A program made the position numbers and the translations under genes. A model generated the notes under the pieces. It searched no databases, was not told where the DNA came from, and saw only the letters and a program-made list of their open reading frames with translations. From Microglena sp. YARC (taxonomy: Eukaryota; Chlorophyta; Chlorophyceae; Chlamydomonadales; Chlamydomonadaceae), in contig CM039462.1 in the NCBI GenBank assembly GCA_022414725.1, positions 15,446,268 to 15,510,267 on the forward strand: a stretch of 64,000 bases of DNA, in the 5' to 3' direction. Shown here one piece after another: positions 55,866 to 64,000 of the stretch (position 1 is the first letter of the stretch; every line of letters begins with the position of its first letter).

Positions 55866-56329
55866 CTTATGGTAAAGGGTTCGACCAACCAGCATATTTG
55901 GCAGATGCTATTATCAATCAATCAATTAGAAGATGAGTTGTCTACAAATACCTGTGACTTCATCATAAGTTATGTATTGATTTCAGCCAGCAGGTATCTA
56001 CTTTTTTAATATTTAAACTTCTGTGTATTGAATATACACGTAGCATGAGATTCTTGCAGCTGCCTAGGCTGTGAGAACACCCATCTTGTGCATACAGAGA
56101 AGTTGGCAACGGAAGTAGGGTGAGTTCATAATTCTATATATATCGGACAAACAGGACTAGCATCGGGCTCATCACATAGTGTGTGAGAGCAACAGTAGTG
56201 AGAGCACTAGTGAGAGCAGCAGGCTAGTATTAGTTTCCCCGTAGATATACAAATGGGCGCCATTTGACTACCCGGCTGCCTGGAACTAACACTAGTGAAA
56301 CCGTAACTCGGTAGCATGCAAGTTTCAAG

Positions 56330-56480
56330 CGAGTCTTGGCACCATAATATGCGTCAAGCAGGAGAGTAGCACCATAATAAGCTTCAAGCAGGAGTCGCAC
56401 CATAATATGCATTAGTCACGAGTCGCACCATAATATGCATTAAGCAGGACTCGGCACCATAACATGGTTCAGCAGGACTT
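56330..56480. repeat. GCACCATAATATGC tandem units
   Basis: Six imperfect 25-30 bp units, GCACCATAATATGCATTAAG and CAGGAGTC. Confidence 0.85.
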
Positions 56481-56621
56481 GACATTCCGTACAGTATTTG
56501 AGTACTGTGCAGGGAGTGACACAAACTGAACTGACCTATGTATTTTTAATGCCAAGCTGGTACTTATTGTACTACATAAGGTGTACGGCACACATGCCTG
56601 CTGGAGATGCATGCATCTATG

Positions 56622-56806
56622 TTTTCTTTTCGGCTACCAGAATCAGCTTCTAGGCAGCTCCCTTAGACTGCCAATGGGCTAAACCCAAAGATTCCAGTGG
56701 CACTGGAAAGCTGACGATATCAGCTTCCGGGTGGCTGGTTTGCTTAAGGTTCGGATCAAGAAAGAGCCCAGGGAGCTGCTGCTCGTAGCTGAAAAGAAAA
56801 GCTATA
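56622..56806. mobile_element. Family A MITE with perfect 8-bp duplication
   Basis: CATCTATG flanks the element at 56614-56621 and 56807-56814. Left TTTTCTTTTCGGCTACCAGA, right CTCGTAGCTGAAAAGAAAAG. Confidence 0.9.
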
Positions 56807-57079
56807 CATCTATGGCTGGAATGACAGTAGAAATGTATATGCAGAAAGGACAGTCCCAAACGCACACAACATGCATTCAAGGGAGGCTTTTCATGGCTTT
56901 GTGAATGCAAATTTAAAAACAAGCACGTTGAGATCTATACTGCTTCTGACGGGAACAAAAAGCAGGAGTCTCAACTAACAGTGTGGCAGTATTCCTATCT
57001 TATCTATTTGGCACTTAGCCATATGTTATCATTGTGTTTTTATGACAGTGCAGGGTACCCTGTTACAAACCATGTGCAC

Positions 57080-57250
57080 TTTTTTTTGTTGGGTGCGACG
57101 CGTTGCTAGTAGAGCGGCGCGCTGCCCCCCGAACATCCTGGGGCTCTGTGTTCTGCCATGCGATGGCTACGCAACAATCATGGAATCAGACTGGAAGTGG
57201 CACAAGCAGCTACTCAACCTGGCCTACAGAAATCTAAAATAAGAACAAGT
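57080..57250. mobile_element. Family H repeat copy
   Basis: GTGCGACGCGTTGCTAGTAG, GCTGCCCCCCGAACATCCTG, then CTACAGAAATCTAAAATAAG. Confidence 0.6.
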
Positions 57251-57419
57251 GTGCTGCATGGGCCACATTTGGATTTTGGCTTAATCGCGGAGATATGTAC
57301 CAATACAAAATTATTGGATCATATCCAAACTGCCGTCATCGTTGTTGTGTAGCTTTTGTTTAAGCCAGCTAGCACCGCTTTCTCACGCAATTCTGTACGA
57401 TCACAGGATGGACAGCTCC

Positions 57420-57605
57420 CATTGTTACTTTTTTGGGCTATACGTAGCAGCTTCTAGGCAGCTCCCTTCCCCCCTCCTTTGGCCAAACCTCAAGCTAGCT
57501 ATTGCTTCTGAGAGAGGACATGACAGGCACTCCAATGCTGCTGAAAGCTTTGAGCTAATGGAGCTGGATAGAAGCTGCCATGTGTAGCCCCAAAAAGAAG
57601 CAGTG
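57420..57605. mobile_element. Family A MITE
   Basis: CATTGTTACTTTTTTGGGCT left and AGCCCCAAAAAGAAGCAGTG right. Flanks ACAGCTCC/ACGGTTCC agree at 6 of 8 bases. Confidence 0.8.
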
Positions 57606-57899
57606 ACGGTTCCATATGTACAAGCTCAGTCATTGGCAGCTCAACTGAGAAAGGTAGAAGGAATAGTATTGTTATTGCTTTTGCTGTTGTTCTTGTTGGT
57701 GCTGGCGGCTCATCTGAGAGGGGTAAAAGGAATATTGTCATTATTGTTGTTTGTGGTGGTGGTGCTGCTGAAGGGGACTCGGTCGTGGGAACTAAAGAGG
57801 GGGTCTGGAGAAAGAGTGAGAAAAACATGTCAGAGATTGCCATGTTCACTGTTCAACACCGTGGGGAAGGCATCATATTCACTTGTTGGCTTGCGTCAC

Positions 57900-58110
57900 A
57901 GACAAGGCAGGCTGACAGGCAGATGTACAGGCAGGCAGATAGGCAGGCAGGCAGATGGACAGACAGGCAGATTGGCAGACAGGCAGATGAACAGGCAGGC
58001 AGATAGACAGGCAGGCAGATGGACAGGCAGGCAGATGGACAGGCAGGCAGATGGACAGGGCAGATGGACAGGCAGGCAGATGGACAGGTGGGTAGATGGA
58101 CAGGTTATGC
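57900..58110. repeat. 12-bp (CAGGCAGATGGA)n array
   Basis: About 16 units derived from CAGG/CAGA tetranucleotides. Confidence 0.92.
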
Positions 58111-58225
58111 TATTTGACACGTACCAGAAGAATCGCCACAGCAGCAGGGAGGCAGACGAATACTGGATACCCCTCAGCATAAGGTCTGCGTATGGGTGCG
58201 GGTGGGAAGGTGGGTGGGTAGGTTG

Positions 58226-58298
58226 GTGGGTAGCCTAGTCAGACTGCTATCATCATGTGATATCATACGATGGCATGAAATCATCTTGCTTTCTCTAA
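58226..58298. mobile_element. Family B fragment
   Basis: TAGCCTAGTCAGACTGCTAT and GATATCATACGATGGCATGA. Confidence 0.6.
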
Positions 58299-58349
58299 AA
58301 GTGGATCTTGATCAAGAGGCTCTCTCTGCCATATCTCTGCTATACAGCT

Positions 58350-58680
58350 ATTTTATCAATATAAATATTATCAATACAAATATTATCAATATAAATATTA
58401 TCAATTAAATATTATCAATATAAATATTATCAATACAAATATAATCAATATAAATATTATCAATTCAATATCCTCAATATAAATATTATCGATAAAAATA
58501 TTATCAAAGACTAAGGGACGAAGCTCGCACCAAGTGACAGTAGAGTTCAAATCGAGTTAAAGGGTTTGAATCGGATTTGTAGCATTCAAATCGCATTTGC
58601 TGGGTTCAAATAGGAGTCGAAGGGTTCAAATCGGAGTTGTAGGGGCTAAATCGGAGTTGTAGGATTCAGACAAGTTTCAG
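58350..58680. repeat. (ATTATCAATATAAAT)n then GGGTTCAAATCGGAGTTGTA units
   Basis: 58350-58505: 15-bp AT-rich units. 58545-58680: about five imperfect 25-bp units. Confidence 0.88.
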
Positions 58681-58714
58681 GAGAACGTGATGCGCCACAC
58701 GATTTGGATCACAG

Positions 58715-58830
58715 CTTTTCTTTTCAGCAACCAGCAGCAGCTTCTAAGCAGCTCCACTGGTGTGCTACCTGGACTCACCTAGAGCGATGCAATGCACCTG
58801 GAAGCTGACATAATCACGATAATTGATGGG
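58715..58830. mobile_element. Family A MITE, truncated
   Basis: CAGCAACCAGCAGCAGCTTC to GGAAGCTGACATAATCACGA, then a duplicated CAATCAATCAAGCAAGCAATC block to 58990. Confidence 0.7.
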
Positions 58831-59074
58831 TAGATACACTTTGTCAATCAATCAATCAAGCAAGCAATCAGTAAACTAATTGCGTTCTCCTCACCCTGAG
58901 CTGACACAATCACGATAATTAATGGATAGATACACTCGAGATTAAGCACATTGTCAATCAATCAAGCAAGCAATCCGTTAACTAATTGCTTTATCCTCAC
59001 CCTGAGCTGAAGCATTCGAGCAGGAAGCTGAGCGCCACAAGCAGCAGTCCTAGGAGGCTGCATGAACGAAAGCA

Positions 59075-59735
59075 GCATAAGAGGGAAGGAGGGTGAGGCA
59101 TAAGAGGGAAGGAGGGTGAGGCACAAGAGGGAAGGAGGGCGAGGGAAGGAGGGTGGGGGAAGGAGGGTGAGGCATATGAGGGAAGGAGGGCGAGGGAAGG
59201 AGGGTGGGGGAAGGAGGGTGAGGCATAAGAGGGAAGGAGGGTGAGGGAAGGAGGGTGAGGCATAAGAGGGAAGGAGGGTGGGGGAAGGAGGGTGAGGCAT
59301 AAGAGGGAAGGAGGGCGAGGGAAGGAGGGTGGGGGAAGGAGGGTGAGGCATAAGAGGGAAGGAGGGCGAGGGAAGGAGGGTGGGGAAGGAGGGTGAGGCA
59401 TAAGAGGGAAGGAGGGCGAGTCAAGGAGGGGGGGGAAGGAGGGTGAGGCATAAGAGGGAAGGAGGGCGAGGGAAGGAGGGTGGGGGAAGGAGGGTGAGGC
59501 ATAAGAGGGAAGGAGGGTGAGGCATAAGAGGGAAGGAGGGCGAGGGAAGGAGGGTGGGGGAAGGAGGGTGAGGCATAAGAGGGAAGGAGGGCGAGGGAAG
59601 GAGGGTGGGGGAAGGAGGGTGAGGCATAAGAGGGAAGGAGGGCGAGGGAAGGAGGGTGAGGCATAAGAGGGAAGGAGGGCGAGGCAAAAGTGAAGGAGGG
59701 TGAGGGAAAGAGGGTGAGGCTGCCAAATGTGTTGA
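59075..59735. repeat. GGAAGGAGGGTGAGGCATAAGA array
   Basis: About 660 bp of purine-rich units: GAAGGAGGGTGAGG, GAAGGAGGGCGAGG and CATAAGAGG. Pro/Ser/Leu frames of up to 250 aa on the minus strand are artefacts. Confidence 0.95.
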
Positions 59736-59954
59736 ACAGCTTGCAGCACGGCATGGACTATACCTGTGAAGGGGCCTCCTTATGGGATGCAGAGACAAAA
59801 AAAGGCAAAACACGTTTTGTGTGTGTGTTGGGGTGGGGTGTGTGGGGGGGTACAACTGAAATTATACCCTAAAATGCATTTTGTTGCCACCTGTCGCTCC
59901 TATAGCCAACACTCTCTGACATTTTTTAAGCGTTGCTGGCGACGACGCCTGGGA

Positions 59955-60170
59955 CTTGTCTTTTCAGATACGAGCAACAGCTTCTAGGCAGGTCCCTTTA
60001 CTAGCTATTGACCCAAACCAAATGCGACCAAGTGCAACTTAAAGAAGAGACAATCAGCTGTCCATAACTGCTGAAACATTGGGGGTTAGCTCAGTGGCTG
60101 GCTCAAGGAGCTGCTTAGAAGCTACTGCTTAGAAGCTACTGCTTGAAGCAAGAAAAGAAAAGCTCTAATG
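59955..60170. mobile_element. Family A MITE
   Basis: ATACGAGCAACAGCTTCTAG left; the right arm TTAGAAGCTACTGCT is duplicated. Confidence 0.75.
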
Positions 60171-60653
60171 CACTCCATCCGCTATGCTGCCCTCTGTATG
60201 CCCTTCACAGTCAACTGATCTCCTCTATACCTGCTCATGGCAATACACAAATTACACAACAAAATTCTTTCTCTTTTTCTTGTTATCATGCATGAAGAAG
60301 AAAAGAAAAAGAATAACGCCCCCTTTGACTCCGTCAAGCCGAGGGCACATTTGGAGTCCAGTAGGGCACTAGGGAAAATGTAACCATCATCATCATCACA
60401 ACTACATAAGGTTTACATAATGTACCGGCAGCAAATTTTACGTTTTTCTTCGGGGGCGACGCAAAGTGGCCCAAATAGGGTTCTGCGGGATCGAACCGGG
60501 TCACACGTGTGCAAGGCTGGCGAAAACCATTTCGCCGATTCGTCAGTCCTGGGTTCTACTGATGCTCAGTTTGCGTCGCCGCAGACTAAAAAGCCAATTT
60601 AAAAATTGTCAAATTTTGCTGTCAGTACGGAATTGCCCATTTGTTCACCAATC

Positions 60654-61705
60654 TTACCGCAGTCGCAGTCCGAGATCCCCGACGTTGAAGCCACCCTCCT
60701 TGCAAAACTTCAGGAGCTTTGTAATGCAGGATTCTGGAGGTTTGTGTCCTTTGTGCTTCACAGCTGATAGCTTGCTATCCACCGAGTCAAATGCCTGCAA
60801 CCCCTTGCTCCTGGGGGTAGGAACAGGGGTCCCTACTGTGCCCAGCCCGGCATAGCATGACTGGGCCACAGAGGTAGGTAGCTGGAATAACTCATCCAGC
60901 TGAGAGGTCCGGCTTTCTTCTTCAAACTTATCAAGAAACACATCTGGGAGAGATGGTTTTTTGAAGAGATGATCTGAACCAGCTGAACATGCTGAAGATG
61001 GGTCGTCTGAAGCGGTGAAGTATGAAACGGGGTCGTCTGAAGTAAGGATGTCAAAAACTGGGTCGTCTGAAGGAGGGATGTTTGAAACGGGGTCGTCTGG
61101 AGCGGTGAAGTATGAAATGGGGCCGTCTAATGTAGGCATGTCCGAAACAGGGTCATTTGGAGTAGGGTCGTCTGGAGTGGTGGAGTCGAAAATGGGGTCG
61201 CCTGAAGCAGGGATGACATCTGGCATCGCTATGCCCTGATGATATTGAGACGGCTGTTGGGGAAGCTGACCAAAATGTGCTGGAGTAATTGTAAACTCAC
61301 CCCCAGACTCATCACAGTCTAGTGAGGCGGCTGGGGAAAGCGAGCACATGAACCATTGTGAGCCAAACATGGAGGGAGCAGATAAGACCAGCAGAAGGTC
61401 AGGATTGCCATCGAAGCAGTAGCCAGAGCAGCCATCAAGATCGTCAGGCCTAGTGTCTGAAGGGAGACAATCAAAAGTACCATAGGCCTGGTGTGGCGGG
61501 GTGCGCGGAGCCTGGGTGGTGTAGTCTGGGCCCAGGCTGGTGGTTGACACAGTGCCTGGACGCCAGGTGTTGGATTCTGCTCCCAGTCTGGAGGTGGACT
61601 GAGTGGGTGGGACCTGGGTAGTGGAGTCTGCGCCCAGGCTGGTGGTGGTGGACTCCCTCAGCGTTTTGGGCACCAGTGGTAGTCCACTCCCTTTTGACAA
61701 GCGTC
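60654..61705 (-). CDS. Terminal exon of an unrecognised gene (350 residues)
   Basis: Minus-strand acceptor ACATTCAG at 61713-61706, then a frame open to TAA 60656-60654. The first two bases complete a codon, so the upstream exon ends in phase 1; it was not found and probably lies beyond the window. The N-terminal part has Thr/Ser-rich near-repeats (TTSLGADSTTQVP, TTSLGPDYTTQAP). The middle has a CSGYCFDGNPDLLLVL segment. Residues about 160-260 hold roughly ten acidic repeats of 10-12 residues built on DDPVSYFTAP / DDPVFDILTS. The C-terminus is basic (AVKHKGHKPPES, GGFNVGDLGLRLR). It is probably mostly disordered. The repeats match a coding minisatellite (GAAACGGGGTCGTCTG-type on the plus strand). 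No domain recognised. A TGTAA sits about 240 bp past the stop, too common to weigh. Confidence 0.65.
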
Positions 61706-62647
61706 CTGAATGTATGAAACATGTGTGTAATGAAGAAATGTGTATATGTATGCTATGAAGACTGAGGGGACATGTCAATGTGGTAGCTAACCCTCACTCT
61801 TTAGCTCGCACTTGTACTTCTTTTTACTTACATTTACTTCTTTTTCACTGGCTCACATCAACCTGGCCACTGTCATTCCCACTTGTATTAGCCCCGTATG
61901 CCTACCCTAGGGACTACATTCCATGGTTGAATCGGGAGGAACGAAGGTCCATACAATGCCCTGGGGTGGTAGGCCCTTCTCCTAGTGCTGTTATTCCTAG
62001 TACTTCCACAACCACTACTCCCACATGGACTAATGCAACGTTGGGGTGCACAGGGTGCATAACATGCATATTCTTGTTGTTGTTGTATCTCTATGCTGAG
62101 CGTTTACCTGCATATTCTTCTTGGTGTTGTATATTTATGTAGAGCCCCTTGAATGCAAAAATTAAGCTTTACAGCATCTAAAGGAATTCGACACGATTTG
62201 TTTTGAAACCCTATACGTAAGATAGGTACATTAGGTGAGGCAGGTAACCTCACGCCTCAGACATACTATTTATTTGTTTATTTATCAGGTGAGGCAGGTG
62301 GCTAGAGTCACTAACGAGTAGCGTTTGAGTGACAGGAAACGTGGGGAGTTCTATGGTTAGTCAATACTGGAAGGTCTCATTGCATCACCGGACAAGGGGG
62401 GGCATAGTTGTTTTTGCGAAGACCCCCCTTCTGGGTGGGGGGGAGGGGGGAGGAGCCCCTAGAATTAGCCCATTGTCGCTTTGTTTATCTGTTTGTCCGC
62501 ACGTTTAAACCCTGGCCCTTACTGACCCCTGGCCCTATCTTTAAACCTGGCTTCGATCCGCTGCACTCAATTCCGGTGCCACCTGTTGCTCTGATAGCCA
62601 ACACTCTCCGCCAATTTTTCTAGTCGCTTGCGACGCGCCTAGGACTT

Positions 62648-63040
62648 GTCTTTTTGGCTACGAGCAGCAGCTTCTAGGCATCTACTTGGGCCAGCCACAT
62701 GGCAAAGCCCCATGATTCAAACAGTTGGAAAAATGTACTTCAATGCAGGCCTTTTTTTTCAAATCTGAAAGTTGTTTTTTCAAGCTTAATGGTTTTAGGC
62801 CTCCAGAGACAGCGGTCTAGTGCTTATGAAAGCCATTTATAGCTTTTAAGGGCCATTCAGGGGGGGATGTCTTTGTTGTACATTTTAAAGTAATTTTTTT
62901 GCCGAAACGGGGTAAAAACTGGCGATCGCTATATCTGGCGGAAACAAAAAGCCCTGCTACGGTGCTTCATGTCCGGATGGGTAGCAAGCCAGAGGAGCTA
63001 CGTAGAAGCTGCTGCTGGTAACTGAAAATAGAAGCTATGC
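62648..63040. mobile_element. Family A MITE interrupted by family I
   Basis: Left arm GGCTACGAGCAGCAGCTTCT at 62657; right arm GGAGCTACGTAGAAGCTGCT at about 62995. Family I sequence (GGCCTCCAGAGACAGCGGTC) lies between. Confidence 0.65.
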
Positions 63041-63119
63041 AAGGGGGCAGTGTTTCTTATTTCAGATTTATGTACGCCAGGTTGAGTAGCGACTTGAGCC
63101 TGATTTCAGGATTGCTGTG

Positions 63120-63650
63120 TACCCATGGCAAGCAGTTTTTTTCGAATCTGAAAATGGGTTTTTCTATCTTAATGGTTTAAGGCCTTCTCCAGTGACAGCA
63201 TAATAGCGCTTTTTATAGCTTTCTGTAGCTTTTTAGGGCCTTCAGGGTAACAAAAAAACTTATTTAAATAACTTTTTTCATAGCGACAATTTTTGCCAAA
63301 ACGGGGTTTAAACTCGCGATCGCTATCTTGATCGCTTTAAATAGCGGAAACAAAAATCCCTGATTGCAAGGCAGAATACAGCGCCGGTGGTCATGGGGGG
63401 CATTTCTGAACAGTTCAGCCTGACACACGCGTCGCCATGCAGCGACAGAATGGCAGCGCGTTTTTGAGGGGAACTGCAAGGGGGCATATGACAGGATTTG
63501 TTTGTCAAATCTGAAAGTGGGGTTTTCCTACCTTTTTCTAGCTTATAGTTTCCTGCCTCTTCCAGGGACCAAGTTTTAATAGCTTTTTATAGCTTTTCAG
63601 GGCCATCTAAGCACAAAAAAAACTTTGTTTCTAATTTGTATATAGCGATA
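63120..63650. mobile_element. Two family I copies flanking a family H fragment
   Basis: Copies at 63120-63370 and 63500-63650 (GGCCTTCTCCAGTGACAGCA; TTTTATAGCTTTTCAGGGCC), with CACACGCGTCGCCATGCAGC between. Confidence 0.6.
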
Positions 63651-63652
63651 AT

Positions 63653-64000
63653 CAGGGGGGGGGGGGGGGGGGGGGGGGGCAGAAAGACTGATTTTGGTCC
63701 GCACCTTCGATATGGTTTCGCGATTCAGATGGGAGTTTAGAATTGTGGTTTCATACAAACGAGGGGAAAAATAAAGATGGGAAAAAGTCTTTTTACCCCC
63801 CCCCCCCTCCTAAAACCTGAACCTCACCCTACCCCTAAAATCGGGGGTCATTAGAAAGATCTTTTCTTGCCCATTCCAGTTATGCTCTTACATCTTTCAT
63901 GGGGTTGCCCAAACGTGATTTATTCAGTTCAGATTTGGGCCACTTTGGGCGAATTTGTTTTTTTACCCCTCTAACTTCTGTACAACTTTATTCTTTGCCA
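63653..64000 (-). mobile_element. Family J element, inverted, cut by the window end
   Basis: Poly-G at 63655-63679, then GGTCCGCACCTTCGATATGG and CATTCCAGTTATGCTCTTAC; reverse complement of 14318-14805. Confidence 0.85.

Larger units (their letters stand above)
52626..60653. other. Region upstream of SPO11: no complete gene found
   Basis: Apart from the antisense segments and repeats listed separately, I see no supported gene. 53358-53621 has an 88-codon ATG frame with no splice context. 55866-56330 and 56860-57080 look unique but carry no coding signal. The SPO11 promoter should lie upstream of 52625, in part occupied by the 52-bp array. Confidence 0.45.
61706..64000. other. Right-hand flank: intron or upstream DNA of the 60654 gene
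   Basis: Holds family G (62225-62290), family L (62400-62650), family A with an internal family I insertion (62648-63040), more family I and H copies (63045-63650) and an inverted family J copy to the window end. A minus-strand segment at 61900-62010 could read STRRRAYHPRALYGP before a GTAGGC donor, but its phase does not fit the 61705 exon. Confidence 0.5.

Noticed and set aside
58962..59855. Pro/Ser/Leu-rich frames up to 250 codons on the minus strand
   Set aside because: Purine-rich minisatellite with several simultaneously open frames.
61780..62142. 120-codon plus-strand frame and a minus-strand exon-like segment
   Set aside because: The plus frame lacks splice context; the minus segment's donor phase does not fit the 61705 exon.

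Overview
The window is nuclear DNA from an intron-rich, repeat-laden eukaryote. Genes are split by GT-AG introns that reach 4.7 kb, and most non-coding DNA is tandem repeats, short inverted-repeat transposons and SINE-like elements. I tentatively suggest a green alga of the Dunaliella/Chlamydomonadales kind: SPO11 carries an LVDWNP motif that I remember from plant SPO11-1, and giant repeat-filled introns fit. The sequence does not prove this.

Layout. 307-1969 (+): possible 3' end of an unknown gene. 4232-8634 (+): complete five-exon gene for an unrecognised coiled-coil, Ser/Pro-rich protein (549 aa). 10987-33291 (+): complete nine-exon DEAD-box helicase closest to DDX20/Gemin3 (1001 aa). 35102-52625 (-): eleven-exon SPO11 gene (about 560 aa; exon 1 and the exon 9 end are tentative), tail to tail with the helicase gene. 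51003-53349 (+): exon-like pieces of an unknown transcript antisense to the 5' part of SPO11. 60654-61705 (-): terminal exon of an unrecognised gene running in from the right. All internal exon phases of the three complete models agree.

The most unusual feature is how the introns are built. At about 14 splice junctions of the helicase and SPO11 genes, the junction itself (splice site plus 15-75 nt of exon) has been copied, once or many times, into the adjoining intron or 5' flank. This leaves arrays of decoy splice sites and pseudo-exon pieces. Examples are 14 copies of the helicase exon 4 acceptor, 4 copies of its donor side, 5 copies of the exon 3 acceptor, 3 copies of the SPO11 exon 7 acceptor and 5 copies of the SPO11 exon 10 donor. 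Other introns are filled by microsatellites of up to 1.4 kb, several of which abut the 3' ends of dispersed repeats as if they grew from transposon tails.

Dispersed families defined here: A, a hAT-like MITE (about 45 bp inverted repeats, 8-bp target duplications); B, a palindromic AT-rich MITE in TA sites; C, a CTAATATTA-type MITE in TA sites; D, a tRNA-derived SINE (one copy with a 14-bp target duplication); E, an element ending CTGTAACA plus a variable microsatellite; F, G, H and J, further repeats of 60-500 bp. No rRNA, CRISPR array or intact autonomous transposon gene was seen. The reading frames longer than 300 aa inside simple repeats are not genes.
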